Shown here: positions 35,867-44,054 of the stretch, one piece after another
Numbering within the stretch: position 1 is the stretch's first letter
Layout: each line of letters starts with the position of its first letter
Assembly: GCA_944392945.1 (NCBI GenBank)
Contig: CALXYJ010000003.1
Span: forward strand, 1-64,000
From: an uncultured Clostridia bacterium
GTDB lineage: Bacteria; Bacillota; Clostridia; TANB77; CAG-508
Direction of reading: 5' to 3'
DNA length: 64,000 nt
The notes under the pieces: generated by a model
What the model saw: only the letters and a program-made list of their open reading frames with translations
The model's database searches: none
What the model was told of the DNA's origin: nothing
Position numbers and translations under genes: made by a program

Positions 35867-35888
35867 AGATTATTTTGGAGGATTCTAT

Positions 35889-36242
35889 ATGAATAAATAT
35901 GAATTGATAGCAAATCTAACAAAAGAGACAAAAGAAATTTATGAAAAGCACTATTTATCTGAAAAATATGAACTTATAGTAAATGAAGATAATATGATTT
36001 TGGCTAAAAAAACAGATAATGAAGATATAAATCTAAACCATGAAGAAATTATTATTAAAGTAATTAAAAGTATGATTAAAAAATATAATGGTTATGGAAT
36101 ATTATATATAAATTTGACAAAAGAGATTAATTCAATACTTGATAGTATTAAAGAAGACACTAATTTACGAACAACTGATAATAGAATCTCATGGCCAATA
36201 AGGCAAGCAATTGTTAAAGCCATTGCAGATAAGAAAATATAA
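35889..36242 (+). CDS. Unknown acidic helical protein
   Basis: 117 residues, soluble, with ATG preceded by TTGGAGG. A Lys/Glu-rich first half and a conserved-looking C-terminus (TTDNRISWPIRQAIVKAI). No family recognised. It lies 22 bases after sipW on the same strand and may be the end of that operon. Confidence 0.65.
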   Translation: MNKYELIANLTKETKEIYEKHYLSEKYELIVNEDNMILAKKTDNEDINLNHEEIIIKVIKSMIKKYNGYGILYINLTKEINSILDSIKEDTNLRTTDNRISWPIRQAIVKAIADKKI

Positions 36243-36276
36243 GATAAAACAAAATTGAATAGTATATAATTAAAGT

Positions 36277-36311
36277 ATGAAGGAGAAGACTTTAGCGGTC
36301 TTCTCCTTCAT
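36277..36311. terminator. Long perfect hairpin between convergent genes
   Basis: Fourteen-base perfect stem (ATGAAGGAGAAGAC and complement) with a seven-base loop. The stop codon of the reverse-strand gene lies in the loop. It can serve both convergent units. Confidence 0.7.
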
Positions 36312-36669
36312 ATTTGTCGCCAATAAATTTCACTAAAAAGTATAATTCACCTACATTCGATACAGATACGAACGCAGGGTATTCTATCTGATATGGGTTA
36401 TTTAACTTCCATAAGCGAAATTCTGACATAAATTTACTGATATAACATTTGGCAGTAGATAAGAGTATCCCTCTGCTTTTGGATAATTCTTCAGCTACAT
36501 CTTTTAGTAGATAATCCTCTTCTCCTTTTTTATGAGCAATACACAATATTTCGAGTGAAGATTCATAATACTTTGAACTCTTTTTAATATCGAGTTCTTT
36601 AGAGAGAAACTGCATTGATTTCTCCTCGAATTTCTTATCTACACTTTCTGCAACTGTCCGTTTTTTCAT
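36292..36669 (-). CDS. Isolated unknown protein, less AT-rich
   Basis: 125 residues, basic, helical. The region of residues 55-90 (LLKDVAEELSKSRGILLSTAKCYISKF) could be a small helix-turn-helix-like unit, but I cannot assign a family. AAAGGAGG precedes the ATG by seven bases. Codon use includes GC-ending codons unusual here. Its stop is inside a long perfect hairpin. It stands alone on the reverse strand between two plus-strand groups, in the same style as the genes at 4131, 18285 and 52716. Confidence 0.75.
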   Translation of the reverse strand: MKKRTVAESVDKKFEEKSMQFLSKELDIKKSSKYYESSLEILCIAHKKGEEDYLLKDVAEELSKSRGILLSTAKCYISKFMSEFRLWKLNNPYQIEYPAFVSVSNVGELYFLVKFIGDKYEGEDR

Positions 36670-36851
36670 TCAAAAAATCCTCCTTTGGGTTATAATCTAT
36701 ATAATTATAACTCCAAAAGTGCTAAGAATCAAATTTTATGTATTTTGTGATAGAAAAATTATTCATATTATTGAAAATATACAAAAAATATTATATCTTA
36801 TAAGTAATGTATTTTATTTCATAGAAAAAGAAAAATAGGGGGGAATTAAAC

Positions 36852-37058
36852 ATGTTAAAAAAATTAAAAACAAGTGCTTCATTAATAATTATAGGAGAAA
36901 TTTTATCTTGGGCAGTATCTTATTTTTCAAACAATGATATTAGCAATTTTTCTGAGTTTACTTCTGGTGTTTTACTAGGTATATCAATTGGCATAAAATT
37001 AATAGGAATTGTATTATTAATAATTTCAATTGTTAAATATTCAGGAAAAGAAATTTGA
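36852..37058 (+). CDS. Small two-helix membrane protein
   Basis: 68 residues with two membrane segments (about 8-26 and 38-62). A strong AGGGGGGAA precedes the ATG. Its 3' end overlaps the beginning of the anti-sigma-like gene in another frame by 29 bases. No family recognised. Confidence 0.6.
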   Translation: MLKKLKTSASLIIIGEILSWAVSYFSNNDISNFSEFTSGVLLGISIGIKLIGIVLLIISIVKYSGKEI

Positions 37059-38232
37059 AAACAATCTAAGAAAAATATTTACAGAAGAAATTGAAGTCCC
37101 ATATTATGTCAAGAATACAATAAGACAAACATTACAACAACAAAATGAAAAAAGTAATAATAGTAAAAAGAAAATTAAAATTATAAAATCATTAGCAACA
37201 GCCTGTACATGCTGTGTTTTAATTACAGGAGTGGTTTTTGCAAAAGATATTGTCAATATAGTAAAAGACTTTTTTCTAATCAATGAAGGAATGGATAATG
37301 CAATAGAAAATGGATATATAGATAATCCTAATATGGAATATATTAATTCAAATGGAACAGAAATAAAAATAAATAGTATTTTAATGGATGATTACAATCT
37401 AAGTATGGAAATAGGAATAAAAGGGAACTTTGTTAAAGAAAATAATGTAGATATAACTTTTCCAGATATGATTATAACAGATGAGAATAAGAACATCCTA
37501 TATTGTGAAGATAAGGATACTTTTGAAGAATATTGTAATGACAATAATTTAGGATATAAATGGGCGGAGGATAACGAATATTACATTAGTTCTGGTAGTA
37601 ACTCGTATATAAAATCAATTAATGGTGATACACTAAATTTAGTTTATAACTTTTTTGCTGATGATCAATATCCAAAAAGCAAAAAACTTTTCTTTAATTT
37701 GAATAAAGTTTTATATTTTGAAGGCGAAAAAGAAGTAATGATAGAAGGAAATTGGAATATAGAATATGATGTTCCTGAAAAATTTTATAATAGAGAAGAG
37801 ATAATATATAATGTAAAAAATTGTAGCAATGATAAAATAAAATCAATACAAGTAGTAGTTTTGGAAACAACAACAAAAATGCAATTAACAACAAATGAAA
37901 AGCCGACTTTACCTTATGATTTAAATGATGATGAGAAAACTAAAGAAATAAAAATACAGGAAGAAATAGAAAGAGAACAAAATATGACAATACAAGACTT
38001 TGAAAATAATAAAAAGTTCAAAGATGAATATATTGAAAATGAAAGAGGAGAAAAATATTATCCAACAAAAAGTACAAGTGAAGATGAAGGATATTCATTT
38101 ATCGACATGAGTTATTTATTACATTGGCAAACCTTTAACTTAAATAAATACAATGCAACTAATAGTTTAAAGCTTCATATGAATTATAATGGGGAGGATA
38201 TAATCATTGAATTAGAAAGGAAAATGAATTGA
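37030..38232 (+). CDS. DUF4179-like anti-sigma factor, sigma gene missing
   Basis: 400 residues. The N-terminal KKFENNLRKIFTEEIEVPYYV, one membrane segment at about residues 52-70 and a large extracytoplasmic beta-rich domain correspond to DUF4179 anti-sigma proteins, which hold an ECF-type sigma factor at the membrane. Normally the sigma gene lies directly upstream; here a small two-helix protein takes that place and no sigma gene is present. The only possible start is a TTG at 37030 inside that gene with no clear ribosome binding site, so the 5' end may have been lost or altered. A hairpin terminator follows. Confidence 0.7.
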   Translation: MLNIQEKKFENNLRKIFTEEIEVPYYVKNTIRQTLQQQNEKSNNSKKKIKIIKSLATACTCCVLITGVVFAKDIVNIVKDFFLINEGMDNAIENGYIDNPNMEYINSNGTEIKINSILMDDYNLSMEIGIKGNFVKENNVDITFPDMIITDENKNILYCEDKDTFEEYCNDNNLGYKWAEDNEYYISSGSNSYIKSINGDTLNLVYNFFADDQYPKSKKLFFNLNKVLYFEGEKEVMIEGNWNIEYDVPEKFYNREEIIYNVKNCSNDKIKSIQVVVLETTTKMQLTTNEKPTLPYDLNDDEKTKEIKIQEEIEREQNMTIQDFENNKKFKDEYIENERGEKYYPTKSTSEDEGYSFIDMSYLLHWQTFNLNKYNATNSLKLHMNYNGEDIIIELERKMN

Positions 38233-38266
38233 TATATCTTTTGTTAAAATTATAGAATTACAAATT

Positions 38267-38304
38267 AAAGAGAGTAGTTATATTGATAAGTACTCTCTTT
38301 TATG
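38267..38304 (+). terminator. Terminator of the anti-sigma-like gene
   Basis: Ten-base arms (AAAGAGAGTA / TACTCTCTTT) with a 14-base loop, ending in a short T-run. Confidence 0.6.
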
Positions 38305-38349
38305 ATAATATTAGAAAAATTAGTAATTTGTTTAAATGGAGGAATATAT

Positions 38350-38742
38350 ATGTTTCATTTTAATCATGTAACTATTAGTGTAGATAATTTAAAAAACTCA
38401 TTAGATTTTTATAAAAAATTTGGTTTTAAAATATATAAAGAATATCATGATGAAAATGTTGATATTGTTATGATTAAATTGGAAAGTATGATATTAGAGA
38501 TATTTCATTATCAAGATAAAGAAAAACTGCCTGAGCATTCTAAAAATTTAAATGTAGATTTAAGAACTGTTGGAAATAAACATTTTGGATTAGGAGTTAA
38601 AGATATAGAAGAGGCAAAAAAATTTATTGAAGATAATAGATTGTATAATGATGAAATTATAATTAATAAAGGTAGACTTGGAAAACCATATTTTTTTATA
38701 AAAGATCCAAACGGAATATTAATGGAAATAATTGAAGAATAG
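38350..38742 (+). CDS. VOC (glyoxalase/bleomycin resistance) family protein
   Basis: 130 residues from the ATG at 38350 (GGAGG seven bases upstream). Two beta-alpha-beta-beta-beta units: HVTISVDNLKNSLDFYKKFGF at the start, HFGLGVKDIEEAKKFI in the middle, and PYFFIKDPNGILMEIIEE at the end. Potential metal ligands are H5 or N-terminal His, the Glu in MILEIFH, H in KHFGLGV and E in LMEI, the standard four positions. It may be a glyoxalase-type lyase or a dioxygenase; the substrate is unknown. Confidence 0.85.
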   Translation: MFHFNHVTISVDNLKNSLDFYKKFGFKIYKEYHDENVDIVMIKLESMILEIFHYQDKEKLPEHSKNLNVDLRTVGNKHFGLGVKDIEEAKKFIEDNRLYNDEIIINKGRLGKPYFFIKDPNGILMEIIEE

Positions 38743-38825
38743 CAAGACAAAAGTTCAAAATGATTTATACCTATTTTGGTCTTTATGCCACATTTATTTA
38801 TATATAAGTAATAAAAGATAAATAA

Positions 38826-39035
38826 GTTTTTATTAATGATATAATAACAAATTATGATGTTGATGGATTAGAATGTTATCATAGTGAATTTACAAATGAT
38901 CAGATTAAATATTTACTAGATCTAACTACTGAACGTGGTCTGCTAAGAAGTGGTGGAAATGATTATCATAGGAAAAATAAAAAAGATATAAATATGGCAG
39001 TAGGAAAGGAAAATCTAAAAATAATGATTCATTAG
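38826..39035 (+). pseudogene. Remnant of a PHP-domain phosphoesterase
   Basis: An open frame without start codon reads DVDGLECYHSEFTNDQIKYL, then GLLRSGGNDYHRKNKKDI and AVGKENLKI. This is the C-terminal part of PHP-type metal phosphoesterases, where GLEVYHS and SGGSDFHG carry metal ligands. Key residues have drifted (D of SDFHG is N-D-Y-H). The 5' two thirds are missing, so this is a decayed fragment. Confidence 0.7.
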
Positions 39036-39167
39036 TTGAAGATTAGATATAATATGTTAAATGAAGAGTTTAGATAATTAGAAACAGATTATTTAATGCG
39101 TTCTCATATTTAGTATAAATTTGTGATGTAATGTTTCTAGTAATATAAATTAATAAAAGAGGTCAAT

Positions 39168-39428
39168 ATGAAAAAGATAGATGAAGAAATAGAAAAAGTG
39201 ATAAAAAGTACTAATGAGGAAAACGAATCTAAAATTAATTGGACAAATGCCTGGAGTAAAAAATATCCAGTACTTGCAACATATCAAAATAAAGTTGATA
39301 TATCAAAGTATGCTTGTGAAATTAGAAACATGCTTAATAGTTTATGTAATGAATATGGATTTAGTGATTTAGATAGTATGCTAGTTTTAAAAGATATACT
39401 TTATCATGAATGGAAAGACAATAAATAA
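39168..39428 (+). CDS. Small unknown protein
   Basis: 86 residues, acidic, helical, with AGAGGTC before the ATG. It has a WTNAWSKKYPVLATYQNKVD segment and a YHEWKDNK end. No family recognised. It lies in a stretch of gene remnants, so it may be cargo or a fragment, but the start is well formed. Confidence 0.6.
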   Translation: MKKIDEEIEKVIKSTNEENESKINWTNAWSKKYPVLATYQNKVDISKYACEIRNMLNSLCNEYGFSDLDSMLVLKDILYHEWKDNK

Positions 39429-39570
39429 TCATCTATAATTAATTTAAGTCAAAACTGAGCTCGCGAAAGATGAGGCAGAATATTGGTTTAATTTTATTGA
39501 AAATATATAAAGAATGTGATAATATATTATGGTAACATAAATGCTCAAATACCGTTTAGGAGGGATTTTA

Positions 39571-40266
39571 ATGAATATTGAATCTTTAACAAGTGAAATT
39601 ATGGAACGTTTTAATTATTATGAGAAACGGCGCTTTGGATGTATAGAAGCTAGTTGTCTGAATTTGGAAAAAAAATATGATGTTAATGATAATACTGCAC
39701 AGGGTTTTTTAGTAGCCATAAGGAAACAAGAACATTGGGTTGGAGAAAATTTTAATGAAATAGCAAGAAGGTTACTTGCAATTAAGGATAGCAAAATCCT
39801 AAAATATTTAATTGTTCGTAGTGTTGATTGCAATTTTGAAATGATTGAAGAATTATTTGATCCGAAGCTCTATTCTAATGGGGAACTACAAGAGATTGCA
39901 AGAGTTGCTAATTCTAACAAGATACTTGAAATAATATTTGATTATATTTATTATAATGTTGGAATAGTAGAAGGATATTTAATTCTATGTTGTATTGCTA
40001 GCAATAATGTTACAACTCAAGAACTTTTTGATAAGTTGTATGCTTTTGACAAAAGATTATCATCACAAATTTTTGGTAATATTGGTTGTCAAGCTTCGAC
40101 CGAACTATTAATGAAAATGTTTTATGAATGCGATGATAATCTTAGAAGATTACATATATTTCATTTAGTGCAGTTTAACAGAATAGAAATTGACAAGCAA
40201 TTAAAAAACTATCTTTTACATCGATTAATCAAAATTTTAAAAAAGGCAAATTATAACCACCGGTAA
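39571..40266 (+). CDS. Unknown helical-repeat protein
   Basis: 231 residues from the ATG at 39571 (AGGAGGG seven bases upstream). The sequence is a series of amphipathic helices (for example ILKYLIVRSVDCNFEMIEEL and LQEIARVANSNKILEIIFDY) that suggests an ARM/HEAT-like repeat; there are seven cysteines. It does not match a family I know. A 10-bp hairpin coincides with the stop codon region. Codon use is slightly less AT-biased than its neighbours, fitting acquired DNA. Confidence 0.65.
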   Translation: MNIESLTSEIMERFNYYEKRRFGCIEASCLNLEKKYDVNDNTAQGFLVAIRKQEHWVGENFNEIARRLLAIKDSKILKYLIVRSVDCNFEMIEELFDPKLYSNGELQEIARVANSNKILEIIFDYIYYNVGIVEGYLILCCIASNNVTTQELFDKLYAFDKRLSSQIFGNIGCQASTELLMKMFYECDDNLRRLHIFHLVQFNRIEIDKQLKNYLLHRLIKILKKANYNHR

Positions 40267-40277
40267 AACTGGTGGTT
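40255..40277 (+). terminator. Short hairpin at the end of the helical-repeat gene
   Basis: AACCACCGGT and ACTGGTGGTT arms with a three-base loop and one G:U pair. It overlaps the stop codon. Confidence 0.6.
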
Positions 40278-40372
40278 TACTCTTTAATAAAGAAGGAGAA
40301 TTAATTGAAAACGAAACAATGACTAAATTCGGAAAATCCGATTATAAGAATATTAATATAATAAGAAAATAG
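40262..40372 (+). pseudogene. Tail remnant of a secreted or surface protein
   Basis: An open frame without start reads GKTGGLLFNKEGELIENETM, then TKFGKSDYKNINIIRK and a stop. It looks like the last 36 residues of a larger protein whose body is gone. The DNA right after it is the first copy of a direct repeat found again at 43559. Confidence 0.45.
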
Positions 40373-40460
40373 AGATATATAAATGAATATTAGTATGCAT
40401 AGAAGAGGTAAAAGCCTGGAATCAGTGGAAGTAGAGGTTTATGACTTTTTATATTATGCT
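40357..40460 (+). repeat. Direct repeat, copy A
   Basis: About 104 bases repeated at 43559-43662 with roughly 88 percent identity over the first 90 bases. Shared core includes GATATATAAAT, AATATTAGTATGCATA and AAAAGCCT. The two copies flank the Fic gene, the adjacent unknown gene and a phage-like remnant. A 69-codon ORF inside copy A is not supported by a binding site. Confidence 0.8.
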
Positions 40461-40614
40461 CTCTTTGATAATGGTCGGTTTTTATGTATAAAGTTCTTGA
40501 TTTTCAATATAATATATATATATATTCATTTTTCAAAAATAAAAGAATTTGATTTTGGAAAATCAGATTGTTATATTTTTATAACGATTTAAAGATATAT
40601 TGAAAAAATATTAA

Positions 40615-40705
40615 AAATTATACATGTTTTTAAGATATGTATAATTTTTTTGATTTTTTATACATATTTATTGAAAATGTATAAAAAATGTGATATTTTA
40701 TACAT
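40615..40705 (+). promoter_or_regulatory. TATACAT operator array and hairpin before fic
   Basis: Three copies of the same element lie within 91 bases of the fic start. Palindrome 1: AAATTATACAT (40615) with ATGTATAATTT (40637), followed by T-rich DNA, so it can also act as a terminator. Palindrome 2: TTTTATACAT (40656) with ATGTATAAAA (40677). A third TTTTATACAT is at 40696. The Fic protein carries a C-terminal winged helix, so autoregulation is likely. Confidence 0.65.
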
Positions 40706-40719
40706 ATGGAGGTAAAAGT

Positions 40720-41778
40720 ATGAATTTAGAAATGTTGCCATACAAAAATATTAATTTAAAAACAAATAAAATTTTAGAACAATTAACTTTATCATCAAGA
40801 GCATTAGCAGAATTGAAAGGTTATGCGAATACAATTCCAAACATGCATATTTTAATAAATGCTGTAACAATTAACGAAGCGAAAGACAGTAGTGCTATTG
40901 AGAATATTGTTACAACTCATGATGACATTTATAAAGTGCTAACAGAAAGTGGTTACAAGGAAGAAAATGCAAAAGAAGTTGTAGATTATAGAAATGCAAT
41001 TTGGCTTGGATATGAACAGATTAAAAAAGATGGTTATATTAATACAAATACTATTATTAAAATTCAAGGAACTATTGAACATAATAATGCAGGAATTAGA
41101 AAATTACCAGGCACAGAATTAAAGAATTCAATTACTGGAGAAACAATATATACTCCACCTCAAAGTGAACAAGAAATAAGAGTTTACTTAAAAAATTTAG
41201 AAGATTTTATAAATAATAATAAAGACAGTATAGATCCACTAATAAAGGTTGGTTTAATACATTATCAATTTGAAAGTATTCACCCTTTTTATGATGGAAA
41301 TGGCAGAACAGGAAGAATATTAAATATTCTATATCTTGTATTAAATAATCTAATTGATAGCCCAATTTTATATTTGAGTAAATATATAAACAAGACAAAA
41401 CAAGAGTATTATAAATTATTTAATGAAGTTAGAAATAATAATAATTTTGAAGATTGGATTTTATATATTTTAAAAGGTATTGAAATTACGTCTAAAGAAA
41501 CAATAACGTTAATTGAAAAGATTCAAAATGAAATGAAAAATTACAAAGAAGAATTTAGAAACAAACTACCTAAAATATATTCAAAAGAATTGTTAGAAAG
41601 TTTATTTTATGAAGTTTATACAAAAATATCATATATAGAAAAAGCATGTAATGTTACTAGACTTACTGCATCTTCATATTTAAATCAGCTAGAAGGAGTA
41701 GGACTTTTAGAATCTGAAAAAGTAGGAAGAGAAAGAATATATAAAAATATGCGTTTAATAAAATTATTAAGTAAATAA
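40720..41778 (+). CDS. Fic-domain protein (probable AMP transferase) with winged-helix C-terminus
   Basis: 352 residues from the ATG at 40720 with GGAGG seven bases upstream. The complete Fic motif HPFYDGNGR is at 188-196 with the catalytic histidine H188. The inhibitory motif SSAIEN at 57-62 marks a class II Fic protein, in which an N-terminal helix blocks ATP binding until relieved. N-terminal Fic_N helices precede it; the last ~75 residues form a winged helix (IEKACNVTRLTASSYLNQLE). Such proteins AMPylate hydroxyl side chains of targets, often themselves. Three operator-like elements lie upstream. Confidence 0.93.
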   Translation: MNLEMLPYKNINLKTNKILEQLTLSSRALAELKGYANTIPNMHILINAVTINEAKDSSAIENIVTTHDDIYKVLTESGYKEENAKEVVDYRNAIWLGYEQIKKDGYINTNTIIKIQGTIEHNNAGIRKLPGTELKNSITGETIYTPPQSEQEIRVYLKNLEDFINNNKDSIDPLIKVGLIHYQFESIHPFYDGNGRTGRILNILYLVLNNLIDSPILYLSKYINKTKQEYYKLFNEVRNNNNFEDWILYILKGIEITSKETITLIEKIQNEMKNYKEEFRNKLPKIYSKELLESLFYEVYTKISYIEKACNVTRLTASSYLNQLEGVGLLESEKVGRERIYKNMRLIKLLSK

Positions 41779-41867
41779 TTTTATATAATTTACTAATAAT
41801 TGAAATATGAGGTTAAAAATAAGAAGATGTACAACAATTTATAAATAATAATTGGAATTATTATTTA

Positions 41868-42416
41868 ATGTTAGAAAATGATTTTATAAATATTACTAGA
41901 TATATAAAATTAGATAAAAGCAATTTCAAAACTTTTTCTGATGAAATAATAAAACTTTTACAAAGTATAGGTGCTGAATGTGATTTGATGTTTAAAAAAA
42001 TATGTAATATTAATTTAAAACAAAGAGCCAGTATGAATAATTATGTGCAGATTTTAAATGATTATCCTCAAATAATAAGTGAAAAAATTATTGTAAAGAG
42101 TAGCGATATTGTTCTTCAACCTTTTAAATTTTGGAAAAAAACTTCTCCAGGAAAATTAGAATGGTGGAATGCATATAACTTAATCAAACATAATAGAGAA
42201 GGAAATTATAAATTAGGCAAATTTGGTAATTTATTATATTCTTTAGCTGCTCTTTATTTTTTTGAAATGTATTTTTGTAGAAGAGTTGGAAGATTAACAA
42301 ATAATATTGATACGCCAAATGAAAAATCAAAAATTTTTATTATTAAAAATTGGAAAGTTAATCCAACTGAAAAAACTATATTTATAAATCAAAATATCCT
42401 GCAAATGATAAAATAG
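41868..42416 (+). CDS. Unknown helical protein (HEPN-like), start apparently lost
   Basis: 182 residues from an ATG at 41868 that has no ribosome binding site. The frame stays open and protein-like 17 codons further upstream (QQFINNNWNYYLMLENDFIN) to a TAA at 41818, while GAGG at 41810 precedes no start codon in this frame. I infer that the original start has been lost. The all-helical sequence with EWWNAYNLIKHNREGNYKLG and LLYSLAALYFFEMYF resembles HEPN-like or four-helix proteins found near defence and toxin genes. Family and function are not established. Confidence 0.5.
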   Translation: MLENDFINITRYIKLDKSNFKTFSDEIIKLLQSIGAECDLMFKKICNINLKQRASMNNYVQILNDYPQIISEKIIVKSSDIVLQPFKFWKKTSPGKLEWWNAYNLIKHNREGNYKLGKFGNLLYSLAALYFFEMYFCRRVGRLTNNIDTPNEKSKIFIIKNWKVNPTEKTIFINQNILQMIK

Positions 42417-42622
42417 ATATAGAATTACCTTATATTGTAGGGAGTAATGAATTAGAAGTTTACTATGAAAAAGAACTTTTAGTTAAAACAACTATGGATA
42501 AGAAAAGTATGGAAAATTATATTGAAGTTGGGAAATTTGGAAAGGTATCGCATTATATTAAAACAACTGGTGATTGGTCATTAAATAAAGGAAAGTATTT
42601 ATTTGTTAAAATATCAAGATAA
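42371..42622 (+). pseudogene. Remnant of a phage-like tail or baseplate protein
   Basis: An open frame with no start, overlapping the end of the previous gene, reads YPANDKIDIELPYIVGSNEL, then YIEVGKFGKVSHYIKTTGDW and a stop. The pattern 'PY..G.N.L.VYY...L' followed by 'Y.EVG..G..S..IK....' is common in phage tail-associated proteins. I assign it as a prophage scar with modest confidence. Confidence 0.45.
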
Positions 42623-42659
42623 TAAATACAGGGATAAAGTAAAAAAAATAACAGATTAT

Positions 42660-42690
42660 AGATTAGTTTGAAATATAACTAATCTTTTTT
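42660..42690 (+). terminator. Terminator after the phage-like remnant
   Basis: Nine-base perfect arms (AGATTAGTT / AACTAATCT) with an eight-base loop and T6. Confidence 0.75.
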
Positions 42691-42994
42691 ATTTGGCCAA
42701 AACGATAGAGTAGAGGGGATAACACATTTTTTAGTATATAAAAATTATGAAAATATATTAAATAAAATTTTGTGCAATGTTCTGTTAGACTAATAATAAT
42801 TTTAAGATTTAAAAATATATTTATAGAAAATTATAAAAAATTTTAAATTATAATTTATAAATATTTAGAATTTTAAAAATTATAATTTTATAATGCAAAT
42901 ATTGTAATATCAAAAAAAAACGAACATTTGTTATTTAGTGATTTTTTATCGGATTTATATAATTTTTTAATTAAATTATTGTTTAATTAAGTTC

Positions 42995-43025
42995 AAAATC
43001 GTTTTTAAGCAATTTTAATTATTGA
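42995..43025. repeat. Dispersed motif, copy 1 (diverged)
   Basis: AAAATCGTTTTTAAGCAATT followed by TTAATTATTG: a degenerate version of the motif seen at 43195, 43351 and 44485. Confidence 0.5.
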
Positions 43026-43194
43026 AATGTAAAATTAATCATTTATTATATAAATATTGATTTTAATGAGTTTCGTTTGCAGATTTATATATTATAATTA
43101 ATACAATTTTATATTTTATAGAATAATCTTACAAATTCTATAGTTATTGCAATAACTGTGTTACAGACTAAGATCATACAAAATAATAACCTTC

Positions 43195-43228
43195 TAAAAT
43201 CGATTTTAAGCCATTTTAATTTTTAGGT
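43195..43228. repeat. Dispersed motif, copy 2
   Basis: AAAATCGATTTTAAGCCATT continuing TTAATTTTTAGG. Shares the 17-base core ATCGATTTTAAGCCATT exactly with the copy at 44485. Confidence 0.7.
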
Positions 43229-43350
43229 TGATAAATTACTTGTTAAGAATTTAAGGTTAAATACGGATTTTAGAGTATAACTATTAAAAAATAGATTTTT
43301 TTGAAGAAACTACTATCATATATTGATATACAAAAAAGTGCCAAAAAAAC

Positions 43351-43393
43351 GACGCACGAGAATCGATTCTAAGCCATTTTTATTTTTTAGGCA
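43351..43393. repeat. Dispersed motif, copy 3 (extended)
   Basis: ACGCACGAGAATCGATTCTA then AGCCATTTTTATTTTTTAGG. The first 29 bases match the 44485 copy with one difference. It includes the palindrome AGAATCGATTCT. TGCC at 43340 and GGCA at 43390 bracket it and could close a large stem. Confidence 0.75.
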
Positions 43394-43558
43394 TATAGTT
43401 AGAAATAGGCACTTTGGAGAATTAAGTAAAATAATTATAGTAATGAAATTATATAAGTAAAATAAAAAAATGTCTTAAAAATGATTTTAATGAGTCATAA
43501 GAATATTAATATAACAGTAATACCAAAAGCTTTATAATAACAATGAATATAATATAGA

Positions 43559-43662
43559 TATAATAAGAAAATAAAGATATATAAATAAATATTAGTATGC
43601 ATAAAACAGCTAAAAGCCTTGAATTAGTAGAAGTGGAGCTTTATAGCTGTTATATTATTTTC
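43559..43662 (+). repeat. Direct repeat, copy B
   Basis: Partner of the copy at 40357-40460, about 3.2 kb apart and in the same orientation. The short sequence AAGAATATTAATATAA precedes both copies, but in copy B it is separated from the repeat by an extra ~45 bases. Confidence 0.8.
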
Positions 43663-43988
43663 TCCTATCTCTTTTTGCACAAAACTTTGATTTTGTGCAA
43701 TGTTATATGTAGATTTTTTTATAGTTTACTCTATACTTCTACTCTCCTACTTCTATTTATATTTTATATTGTAATAACTTTTATTTATATTATCTAAGAT
43801 ATAAATTCTTATGGCTATTATACTATACTAAATTTTTAAAACATATAAATTTTACTTTTAGTCCTATATTTTTTATTGTAATTGATTTCTTTATTAATAA
43901 TTATTCTTGCAAATTTGCATTATCTCTCCCCCTATTTATATAATATTTTATTAATGTCTGCCAAAATAAAATAAAAATATACGAAATC

Positions 43989-44037
43989 GAGGAGGCAAAA
44001 CTTTGCAGCTTCGCCCCCTCTTAGTGACAATAGTCAC
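43989..44037 (-). terminator. Terminator region of the 80-residue gene
   Basis: Reading the reverse strand, GTGACTATTGTCAC is followed by a stem with GAGGGGGC and GCCTCCTC arms and then a T-rich tract. The GC-rich stem stands out in this AT-rich stretch. Confidence 0.65.
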
Positions 44038-44054
44038 ATTGATATCCCCATTTT

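Larger units (their letters stand above)
42691..44054. other. Gene-free AT-rich stretch with dispersed motif copies
   Basis: About 1.36 kb with no credible gene. It contains at least three copies of a motif with core ATCGATTTTAAGCCATTTTA (listed separately), two copies of TGATTTTAATGAGT (near 43061 and 43482), and the second copy of the 104-bp direct repeat. Base composition is extreme (long A and T runs). A 66-codon ORF at 43597 lies in the direct repeat and has no ribosome binding site. The reverse-strand terminator of the 80-residue gene is at its right end. Confidence 0.7.

Noticed and set aside
40383..40592. 69-codon ORF starting in direct repeat copy A
   Set aside because: It starts inside the repeat, has no ribosome binding site, and turns into low-complexity Ile/Tyr/Phe; the similar start at 43597 reflects the DNA repeat.
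43597..43797. 66-codon ORF in direct repeat copy B
   Set aside because: No ribosome binding site; hydrophobic low-complexity translation of T-rich DNA.
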